NCBI RefSeq assembly: GCF_004801415.1
Contig: NZ_SSNX01000002.1
Location: 62,001-126,000 of the forward strand
From: Deinococcus sp. KSM4-11
GTDB lineage: Bacteria; Deinococcota; Deinococci; Deinococcales; Deinococcaceae
Length of the DNA stretch: 64,000 nucleotides
Reading direction: 5' to 3'
Shown: positions 47,715-54,746 of the stretch, piece after piece
Numbering within the stretch: position 1 is the first letter of the stretch
Layout of the letters: every line of letters starts with the position of its first letter
Notes under the pieces: generated by a model
Told to the model about the DNA's origin: nothing
Databases searched by the model: none
What the model saw: only the letters and a program-made list of their open reading frames with translations
Program-made: the position numbers and the translations under genes

Positions 47715-48430
47715 TGGGCGCGGAGCGGTGGCCGGGCGGCTGGCGCACGCGGGCCGTGCACCTGCCCGAGATCATGGACGATCCGCAGTGTGATCCGGCG
47801 GGACTGGAGCGCACCTACCGGGCCTTCGGCACCATCAATGCCCTGATCGCCGGCTGGCGGCTGGTGTACCGGCGCGACCTGCGCCCGTTCCTGATCCGTC
47901 CGGGCGGCGCGACGCTGCTCGACATCGGCTGCGGCGGCGGGGATGTGGCGCGGCACCTGGCTCGCTGGGCAGCCCGGGATCGCCTGCGCCTGCAAGTCAC
48001 GGCCATCGATGCCGACGGGCGGGCCATCGCCTATGCGCGGGCGCAGGCGCCTGCGGAGAACGTGACATACCGGCAAGCGTTGAGCAGCGACCTGCGCGCC
48101 GAGGGACAGCACTTCGACCTCGTGATCTCGAACCACCTGCTGCACCACCTGAATGCCGCCGACCTCGCCTCCCTGCTGGCTGACACCGAGGCGCTGTGCA
48201 CGGGGCTGGCGGTGCACGGCGACATCGAGCGGCATCCGCTGGCGTACGCGGCGTACCGGCTGGTCACGCCGCCATTGTTTCCAGGCTCGTTCATCCAGGT
48301 CGACGGCCTGCGCTCGATCCGCCGATCGTACACGCATGCGGAACTCGCGGCGGCCGCCCCAGTGGGTTGGGTGGCGCGGCGGCAGGTGCCGTTCCGCAAC
48401 CTGCTGACGTGGCGGGCCCCGCGTGCCTGA
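47714..48430 (+). CDS. Class I SAM-dependent methyltransferase
   Basis: 238 residues, Rossmann-fold methyltransferase with motif I LLDIGCGGGD (68-77), an acidic residue after beta-2 (AIDADGR) and FDLVISNHLLHHL as motif IV. The C-terminal half is a substrate-cap region. Its ATG shares one base with the stop of the polyketide synthase (TGATG), so translation is coupled and the synthase product is the likely substrate (O- or C-methylation). Not an ICMT-type membrane methyltransferase, which is the kind used by the Streptomyces srs operon. Confidence 0.88.
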   Translation: MGAERWPGGWRTRAVHLPEIMDDPQCDPAGLERTYRAFGTINALIAGWRLVYRRDLRPFLIRPGGATLLDIGCGGGDVARHLARWAARDRLRLQVTAIDADGRAIAYARAQAPAENVTYRQALSSDLRAEGQHFDLVISNHLLHHLNAADLASLLADTEALCTGLAVHGDIERHPLAYAAYRLVTPPLFPGSFIQVDGLRSIRRSYTHAELAAAAPVGWVARRQVPFRNLLTWRAPRA

Positions 48431-49568
48431 CACGTGTGAGGTCGCCGTGGTCGGGGGCGGGCCGGTGGGCCTGTACCTCGGGCTGCTGCTCGGCCGGGCG
48501 GGGGTGGAGGTGCGCGTGCTGGAACGGCGCCTGGCCGTCAGCACGCATTCCCGCGCGGTAGGCCTCCACCCGCCGGCGCTGGAGGGTTTCGACGAGGTGG
48601 GCGGCCTGGGCCGGAGCATGGCCGACGCGGGGATTCGCATCCGCCAGGGCGTGGTGCGCGGTCCGTCGGGCACGCTGGGCACCCTCAGCTTTGCGGGCAC
48701 GAGTGCCACCCACCCGTACGTGCTGGCGCTGCCGCAGCGGCAGACCGAGACGCTGCTGGAAGACGCCCTCGTCCGGCTGGCTCCAGACGTGCTCCGCCGT
48801 GGCGTGACCGTGACTGGTCTGGAGCAGACGGACCGTCATGTCGATCTGCGCGTGGAGGGCACGCGAACCCCTCCAGCTGTCCTGCGGGCCCGGTACGTGG
48901 TCGCCGCCGACGGACGGCGCAGCACCGTCCGTGAGGCGGCCGGTCTTCCCTTCCCCGGCCGCACCTACGCGGCGACTTACCTGATGGGCGATTTCCCGGA
49001 CGTGTCTGCGTACGGCCCGGACGCCGTGATTACCCTCAGTGCCGGCGGTGTGGTCGAATCATTCCCATTGCCCGGCGACCAGCGGCGCTGGGTGGCCCAG
49101 ACGCCCGAGCTGCTGCCGGAGGCCACGCCCCAGCACCTCGGAGGGATCGTCGCGCAACGCACCGGCCTCCGCGTGCCTGCTGACGAGGCCACGATGCTCA
49201 GTGCCTTCGAGGTGCGGCGTCATCTGGCTCCGGGCTTCAGGGCGGGCCGGGTGCTGCTCGCTGGCGACGCGGCGCATGAGGTCAGTCCAATCGGCGGTCA
49301 GGGAATGAACCTCGGCTGGCTGGATGCCCGCGACCTTGCACCCAGGCTCGTGGCGGCGCTGGATGGCGACCCGCTGCCCCTCCGCGGGTACGGTGACCTA
49401 CGGCGGCGATCCGCCCGGCGAGCCGCCCGGCAGGCGGAACTGAACATGTGGCTGGGCCGGCCCCTTCAGGGCCCCGAAGGTCAGCTGCGCGAGCGCATGA
49501 TGGCTGGCCTGCTCGCCAGTCCGGCGAGCGCGCTCCTGGCCCGGGCATTCACCATGCGCGGCCTGTGA
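48423..49568 (+). CDS. FAD-dependent aromatic monooxygenase
   Basis: 381 residues, PHBH-fold flavoprotein. FAD-binding GGGPVG (11-16) with ERR at the end of beta-2, a DG motif (VVAADGRRSTVREAAG), and the second FAD motif VLLAGDAAHEVSPIGGQGMN. It should hydroxylate the phenolic product of the upstream genes, giving a quinol that oxidises to a quinone. GTG start overlaps the methyltransferase by 8 nt. The three genes therefore form one transcription and translation unit. Whether it also acts on isoprenoid quinones is not known. Confidence 0.9.
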   Translation: MPDTCEVAVVGGGPVGLYLGLLLGRAGVEVRVLERRLAVSTHSRAVGLHPPALEGFDEVGGLGRSMADAGIRIRQGVVRGPSGTLGTLSFAGTSATHPYVLALPQRQTETLLEDALVRLAPDVLRRGVTVTGLEQTDRHVDLRVEGTRTPPAVLRARYVVAADGRRSTVREAAGLPFPGRTYAATYLMGDFPDVSAYGPDAVITLSAGGVVESFPLPGDQRRWVAQTPELLPEATPQHLGGIVAQRTGLRVPADEATMLSAFEVRRHLAPGFRAGRVLLAGDAAHEVSPIGGQGMNLGWLDARDLAPRLVAALDGDPLPLRGYGDLRRRSARRAARQAELNMWLGRPLQGPEGQLRERMMAGLLASPASALLARAFTMRGL

Positions 49569-49663
49569 CGCGTCGTCCCCGATGTAGACTGATGGCCCCC
49601 CGGACTGTGTTGCCTTCTTCCGTGTAGGTGCCAGATCATGCACGTCAGATAAGGGAGTCCAAC

Positions 49664-49825
49664 TTGATGGTGTTCGGTTCGTCTGTGGTTCTGCGCACGT
49701 GTGCGCTCTGCTCGACGCCACTCGGCCTGGCGACGGTTCCTGCCAATTCAAATGACTCCCCCGCCGCCTCACGTGGCCAGGCCGGTATCTCAGCGTCCCT
49801 GCAGACCACCCGCCGGGCATGCTGA
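49664..49825 (+). CDS. Possible small ORF overlapping the start of the SARP-like gene
   Basis: 53 codons from a TTG (or 52 from the ATG at 49667), with AAGGGAG at 49651-49657 in good position. It ends 7 nt inside the next gene, so it could couple translation. The peptide has three Cys residues and no recognised domain. The rest of 49569-49663 shows no other feature. Weak case without homologues. Confidence 0.3.
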   Translation: MMVFGSSVVLRTCALCSTPLGLATVPANSNDSPAASRGQAGISASLQTTRRAC

Positions 49826-52059
49826 AACTCTACGTGCTGGGCCACACCTACGCCACGCTGGATGGCCGGCCGGTCCGCCTGTCGACCAAATCCCTGGCCC
49901 TGCTCACCTATCTGGCGCTGGAGGGCCGCCCCCAGCACCGCGATCACATGGCGGACCTCCTGTGGGATTCAGCGGGCGCCCTGCGGAACCTCCGGGTGGA
50001 GCTCAGCCGCCTGCGGCAGCGTGGACTCGACCTGTTCCCACCGGCCCAGCCCATGCTGGAACTGAGTGTCCGCACGGACCTCGATGACTGGCTGGCCTCG
50101 GACGGCGACGTGGGTGAGGCGCAGTTGAGTACCTGGCTCGCGGTGGCCTCGACCCCAGCCCTGGGCGGCCTGGACGATGTGGGCACCCTGGCGTTCCGCG
50201 CGTGGCTGGATGCCCGGCGGGCCCTGATCGGTCAGGTGATCGAAGAACACCTGGTCAGCGTTCGCGCCCGCCTGCTGGAACGCGGAGGCCCGAGGATCAG
50301 GATGATCGAGGCCCAGATGCAGCGCCTGGAGATTCCCGTGGCGCCCCTGGTCGCCCCACCGGCGCCAGCGCCTTCTGCGCTGATGTTCGAACGCCCGGAG
50401 GTGCAGGCCCGGCTGCTGGACGCGCTGGGACGGGCCGGGACGGCGCCGCATCTGATCCTCGTGGAGGAGCGGGCCGGTTCGGACGTCCGAGACCTGATGG
50501 CGGAGGTGGCCGTCCGGGCCGGCTGGCAGCTGCTGGAGGTCAAGGCCTCCTCGGACGCCGAGCTGATCGCGTCGGTTCTGGAACGTCAGCTGTCCGGGCT
50601 GGAACCCATGGGTGACACCCCTTCTGACCCGGCCACATCAACGCGGACAGAAGGGGTGGGAAGGTCATTGCGCCGCTCCTGGGCGCGCCTGGTGGCCCGT
50701 GGTCTGAAACTGGCCGTGGCGATCCAGGTGGATTCCTGGCTGTCCGAGGCGACGGTCGAGAGCGTGCACTACGCGATGGGCCTGCCTGGGCCGCTCGCCA
50801 TCGTGCTTTACGGGGCTGGGAGTGTCGACCAGTTCCACCAGCATGACCTGGCGGCCATCGACCAGCGCCGCGTGATCCGGCTGCCGATTCCGCCCCTGGG
50901 TGTGGGGGAGATCCTGGCGGTGCTCAACCGGGTCGAACGCACCCTCGACCCGGAGCAGCGGCTGGCACGGGCGACCATGATCGCCCAGGAGTCCGAGGGC
51001 TGGGAACTGTTCGCCCGCTCGCTCATCTCTCAACCCTCCGATCTCACCGGGCCGGTGTCCCTGCCCGGTGAAATTCGGGAGGCCCTTCTGGCCGATGTGG
51101 CCTCGCTCGGGCCTGCACTCCGGAGTGCCCTGGCCAAACTGGCGACGGTCCACAGCCCGTTCGACCTGGACATCGCCCGGCTGCTGGTCGGTGAGGACGC
51201 GGCGGGTGTCCTGGATGAAGCCGAGCGGCGTGGCCTGCTGGTCACGGCCGCCGCCCAGGAAGTGGTGACCATGCCGCTGCTGCGGTACCAGTCGAGCGAT
51301 CAGGATGATCAGCTGACGCTGGCGAGCGAGCCGCTTCGGGCGGCGCTCTCCGGAACGCTCACAAGTACCGAGCGGCGCGCGCTGCGGACGAAACTGGCCA
51401 TGTTTCATCTCAATACCCGGCCGGACGCCGGTCTGGCGCTGTACTACGCCCAGCGATCCGCCCGGCCGGATCTTGCGGAGGCGGCGCAGGGCTTGCTGGC
51501 GAAGACCCCGCCGGGACAACGGATGGCGAGGCCCATGGTGGGGACGCCCTCCGGGCATCAGGCCCATCCCCGGCTCACGGACGTGCAGCGTCTGGAGCGT
51601 CGAACCGGGAACGGGTACCGGGTCGTGCTGGAGGGTGGCCAGCTTCAGGTGCTGCGCTACGGCGTGCACACGCGGGCTCCCCTGCTGCGTCTGCGCTGGT
51701 CGAGCGTGCCCGCTGGCGAGTGGCAGTTCGTGGGCCGGATCGACGTGTTCCGTGAAGCGCCGGAGCTGGGCCGGACGACGTCAGCGTTTGCGGTGGGGGT
51801 GCAGTTCCCGGACGCCCCTCTGGCGATGTACAGCACGGAGGCCATCTGGGTGGCGCCGGACCGGGCCGATCGCCCGGCAGGTGGTCAGGTGCCTCTGGGC
51901 CGCTGGTTCAGGCTCTCTGGCCGCAGTGAGGGTGGTGCGGTCGAACTGCAGGTGCGCGGCCTCGATGTGGCCCTGACCGTGGCCCTGTGGCATTCGGGTG
52001 GACAGACGCTGATTCCCGTTCCGGGACTACCGGGCACAGCAGGTTCAGGGGTACGGTAG
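49819..52059 (+). CDS. SARP-like transcriptional regulator with degenerate ATPase core
   Basis: 746 residues. Residues 1-95 look like the winged helix of SARP/BTAD regulators (LYVLGHTYATLDGRPVRLSTKSLALLTYLAL split after strand and helix; DLLWDS; NLRVELSRLRQRGL), about 100-165 like the start of BTAD. The central region (about 195-600) has the shape of a STAND NTPase, but LILVEERAGSDVRD (212-225) replaces the Walker A loop, so ATP binding is probably lost. The last about 135 residues are beta-rich, with no family I recognise. Upstream of the exopolysaccharide locus, which it might control (inference). Confidence 0.7.
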   Translation: MLKLYVLGHTYATLDGRPVRLSTKSLALLTYLALEGRPQHRDHMADLLWDSAGALRNLRVELSRLRQRGLDLFPPAQPMLELSVRTDLDDWLASDGDVGEAQLSTWLAVASTPALGGLDDVGTLAFRAWLDARRALIGQVIEEHLVSVRARLLERGGPRIRMIEAQMQRLEIPVAPLVAPPAPAPSALMFERPEVQARLLDALGRAGTAPHLILVEERAGSDVRDLMAEVAVRAGWQLLEVKASSDAELIASVLERQLSGLEPMGDTPSDPATSTRTEGVGRSLRRSWARLVARGLKLAVAIQVDSWLSEATVESVHYAMGLPGPLAIVLYGAGSVDQFHQHDLAAIDQRRVIRLPIPPLGVGEILAVLNRVERTLDPEQRLARATMIAQESEGWELFARSLISQPSDLTGPVSLPGEIREALLADVASLGPALRSALAKLATVHSPFDLDIARLLVGEDAAGVLDEAERRGLLVTAAAQEVVTMPLLRYQSSDQDDQLTLASEPLRAALSGTLTSTERRALRTKLAMFHLNTRPDAGLALYYAQRSARPDLAEAAQGLLAKTPPGQRMARPMVGTPSGHQAHPRLTDVQRLERRTGNGYRVVLEGGQLQVLRYGVHTRAPLLRLRWSSVPAGEWQFVGRIDVFREAPELGRTTSAFAVGVQFPDAPLAMYSTEAIWVAPDRADRPAGGQVPLGRWFRLSGRSEGGAVELQVRGLDVALTVALWHSGGQTLIPVPGLPGTAGSGVR

Positions 52060-52521
52060 ACCACTCAAAGGGATGGCGCTGTTACCTTTAGAAAACCTTA
52101 ATCCGTTCTGACCCTTGGTTCTAACACGTCCAGGCCCTGTGAAGTCGCGCGTCCTTGGACTGACCTGATCTTCCTGAAGGTGATGAGTGAGTCTAAGGAT
52201 CAGAGCAGTACGTCACCGCTTCATGCCTCGGGGCATCGTTCCACATTGAACGGAGTGAGGGTCAGCGGTCGGATGCACTGGGGGCACCCGACCGGGGGGA
52301 CTCTCATTTATGAAAATCAGGTGTAGATGAGATGAAGATCCCCTAAGGACAGCTGAAGGCCGTTCAGGTGCTTCTTTATAGGCACCCCGAATGTCAATAG
52401 ATTACGAACGACTCATATCATGAGGGTGAAGAATGACACGAAATACTCAGCAATTGAATTTGGCAAGACCACCCATTATTTGATGTCGGTTTTTTAATAC
52501 AAGCTGGGCGCCAATGACCGT
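52060..52521. other. Long AT-richer intergenic region upstream of the GH114 lipoprotein gene
   Basis: 462 nt, visibly lower in GC than its surroundings. No recognised gene. A 47-codon open frame runs 52183-52326 (starts MSESKDQSS, ends YENQV), but AAGGTG abuts its ATG and no homologue can be named. CCCTAAGGA (52341-52349) also occurs in the promoter region of the exopolysaccharide operon (62890-62898). The region most likely holds regulatory sites. Confidence 0.4.
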
Positions 52522-52527
52522 TAACCT
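52522..52527 (+). promoter_or_regulatory. Leaderless -10 box of the GH114 lipoprotein gene
   Basis: TAACCT, then 7 nt, then the ATG at 52535 where the lipoprotein signal begins; no Shine-Dalgarno sequence. Confidence 0.45.
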
Positions 52528-52534
52528 GCCGCCC

Positions 52535-53929
52535 ATGAAAAGAAGTCTCCCCCTGTGCCTCACCCTGTTGACCGCACTGATCAGTGCCTGTGGTCAGCAG
52601 AACGCCTCTCAGCCAGCCGCGAGCACTCCTGCCAGCGTGAGTCTTGAGGCCACCACCGAACTGTCCAGCCTGACGGTCGTCAATCCCGGGACGCAACAGG
52701 GCGCCGTCACCGTGAGCGACTCTGCCGCCACCGGGGGCACAGCGATTCAGCTCAAGGCGGTGGGCAGCAGCGTGGCCTTCGCCCTGCCGTCCACCTTCCA
52801 GTCGGGAGACACCTCTGTCAGCATCCGGGCCCGCGGCGTCTCGGATCAGGGTTCGCCGGTGGTCAGCCTGATGCGCGGCACCCAGGAACTCGCCCGCAAG
52901 ACGCTGAAGAGTGCCACCTACACGACCGTGTATTTCGGCCACTTCATGTTGAAGACCGGGGACACGCTCAGCGTTCGGCTCGTCAACGGCGACTCTGCAA
53001 CGCGCCGGGCCGCCGTGGTGGATTACCTGAGTTTCGTCCCGAAAACCAGTCCGGCGCCAGCACCGGCTCCTGCACCAGCTCCCACCCCGACACCCACTCC
53101 AACGCCAACCCCGACACCCACCCCAACGCCAGCGCCGGCCCCTGCGCCCACGCCCTCCGGCATTCACCTGCCGCCGACCGGCAAGGTCAGCTGGGACTGG
53201 CAGATCGGAGCCGGCAGTGATTCTCAGATCACAGCCCCATCCGGCACCGCCCTCCTGGACGTCGACGGGTTCGGCACGAGCGCCGCGAAGGTCGCGCAGC
53301 TCAAAGCGCAGGGCCTGTATACCGTCTGCTACCTCGATGTCGGCAGCTACGAGCCCGGCCGCCCCGACTCCAGTCAGTACCCGTCCTACCTGAAAATCCA
53401 GCAGGATCCCGACTGGCCCAGCGAATACTTCCTGGACGTGACGGATGTGTTCAAACCGAATTCGGCGCTGGCCACCATCCTGCGGGCCCGCTTCGCGATG
53501 TGCAAGGACAAGGGCTTCGATGCTGTGGAGCCCGACAACCTCCAGAACGACGAGAACGTCTCGGGCGGTCGGATCACCACCCAGCAGCAGATCGACTTCA
53601 ACGGCTGGGTGGCCGATGAGATCCACGCCGCCGGGCTGGCCGCGTTCCAGAAGAACGGCCCGGACAAGATTCTCCTGAAAGACCGCACGGGCAAGATGAT
53701 GGTCGAGAAGTTCGACGGCATCCTGAACGAGCAGTGCCAGGAATACGGCGAGTGCGCGTCGCTTGCGGAGTACACCAAGCGGGGCAAACTCGCCCTGGAC
53801 GTCGAGTACAAGTCTGGCCTGTCCCTGAACTGCACGCAGTCCGCCAGCCTGCAGATGAACGCGATGAAACGTGACCTGGATCTCGTCGGCCCCTCGATGT
53901 CCGGCTATTCCCGCCAGACCTGCAACTGA
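52535..53929 (+). CDS. GH114 endo-alpha-1,4-polygalactosaminidase lipoprotein
   Basis: 464 residues. Lipoprotein signal with lipobox ISAC (Cys19). Residues about 40-165 form a beta-sandwich like carbohydrate-binding modules. Residues about 172-208 are an almost pure Pro/Ala/Thr linker. Residues about 215-464 are a GH114 TIM barrel: WDWQIG, ALLDVDGF, CYLDVGSYEPGR (Asp268), AVEPDN (Glu332) and a C-terminal NEQCQEYG. GH114 enzymes (for example fungal Ega3) cut alpha-1,4-galactosamine polymers. I use the ATG at 52535 rather than 52514 because the signal peptide and the TAACCT box fit it. Converges on the exopolysaccharide operon. Confidence 0.9.
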   Translation: MKRSLPLCLTLLTALISACGQQNASQPAASTPASVSLEATTELSSLTVVNPGTQQGAVTVSDSAATGGTAIQLKAVGSSVAFALPSTFQSGDTSVSIRARGVSDQGSPVVSLMRGTQELARKTLKSATYTTVYFGHFMLKTGDTLSVRLVNGDSATRRAAVVDYLSFVPKTSPAPAPAPAPAPTPTPTPTPTPTPTPTPAPAPAPTPSGIHLPPTGKVSWDWQIGAGSDSQITAPSGTALLDVDGFGTSAAKVAQLKAQGLYTVCYLDVGSYEPGRPDSSQYPSYLKIQQDPDWPSEYFLDVTDVFKPNSALATILRARFAMCKDKGFDAVEPDNLQNDENVSGGRITTQQQIDFNGWVADEIHAAGLAAFQKNGPDKILLKDRTGKMMVEKFDGILNEQCQEYGECASLAEYTKRGKLALDVEYKSGLSLNCTQSASLQMNAMKRDLDLVGPSMSGYSRQTCN

Positions 53930-53936
53930 GCCTCCT

Positions 53937-53980
53937 CACAGCAGCACACGCCCATCACGTTCGGGGCGTGTGCTGCTGTG
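53937..53980. terminator. Bidirectional terminator between the two GH114 genes
   Basis: 17-bp perfect stem (53937-53953 with 53964-53980), 10-nt loop, in the 67-nt gap between convergent stops. The longest perfect stem with a normal-size loop in the window. Confidence 0.8.
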
Positions 53981-53996
53981 GTTCATTCGGTGGGTC

Positions 53997-54746
53997 TTAA
54001 ATCTGGGTCAGATCGCGGTTGCTGATGAAGGTGGACACTCCCAGCCGGGTGGCCCGACGCCGGGCGAAGCGCCGCAGCGCCGGGGTGTCGGCGTAGTCGA
54101 GCGCGTAGGCATCGAGTTTCAGCCGCCGCGCCAGATCGAGGAGCCCTTCGGTGTAGGCGAGTTCGTGTCCGTGAAAGGCGTGGTACCCGCCCTGCCACGT
54201 GGTCGAGAACGATTCGATCAGAACGCCGTCCACGCAGCCGCGCAGGCGTTCGAGCAGGTCGAAGCCCCGGTTGGCGAGCAGATACCCGCTGCCTGACCAT
54301 TGCCGGATCTGCCGCACGAGCCGGATCATGGCGCGTTTCTGATACGGGTCGGACGCGGCACTGTCCAAGGTGTCCAGCAGGAAGCCGTCGAAGACCTTGG
54401 TGTGGCGTTCCACCTGCGCGTGGATATGTTCGCGCCACGCGGGGTGCCGGACATTCACCCGGCGGGTCTGCCACTCCGGGTGAATGTCATCACTGGTCCA
54501 CGGAGCGGGGCCACCGTCGTCTTCTCCCAGGCTCAGGTAGGCGAGCACCTCCACGCCACGCGCCTGGAGTCGCGCCACCCGTTCCGGCCAGAAGTGGCCG
54601 GGCTGCACCACCACACGCCGGTAGCGGGTGAGGGCCGGGACGAGTTCCGGCCCGTAGTACACCGCCAGCGACCGGTGCCTGGCCGGATCCTCGCGGTCAT
54701 CCAGCGGCGGAACCAGGTACGTCTGGGGATGCCGGAGTGTGGGCAT
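53997..54746 (-). CDS. GH114-like glycoside hydrolase domain protein, no signal peptide
   Basis: 249 residues, a bare TIM-barrel hydrolase of the GH114/PelA-hydrolase type: LAVYYGPELVPALTRYRRVVVQPGHF split over strands 1-2, AYLSLGEDD (69-77), FLLDTLDS (122-129, acidic residue), LLANRGFDLL and VLIESFSTTW (175-184, acidic residue), ending ISNRDLTQI. Neither signal peptide nor lipobox is visible at the ATG (54746), which shares a base with the stop of the deacetylase gene. It may be exported with a partner, or act inside. With that gene it corresponds to the two halves of PelA. Last gene of the operon. Confidence 0.8.
   Translation of the reverse strand: MPTLRHPQTYLVPPLDDREDPARHRSLAVYYGPELVPALTRYRRVVVQPGHFWPERVARLQARGVEVLAYLSLGEDDGGPAPWTSDDIHPEWQTRRVNVRHPAWREHIHAQVERHTKVFDGFLLDTLDSAASDPYQKRAMIRLVRQIRQWSGSGYLLANRGFDLLERLRGCVDGVLIESFSTTWQGGYHAFHGHELAYTEGLLDLARRLKLDAYALDYADTPALRRFARRRATRLGVSTFISNRDLTQI

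Noticed and set aside
53062..53160. Short tandem repeats resembling a CRISPR or satellite
   Set aside because: They encode the Pro/Ala/Thr linker of the GH114 lipoprotein, keep the reading frame and have no spacer structure.
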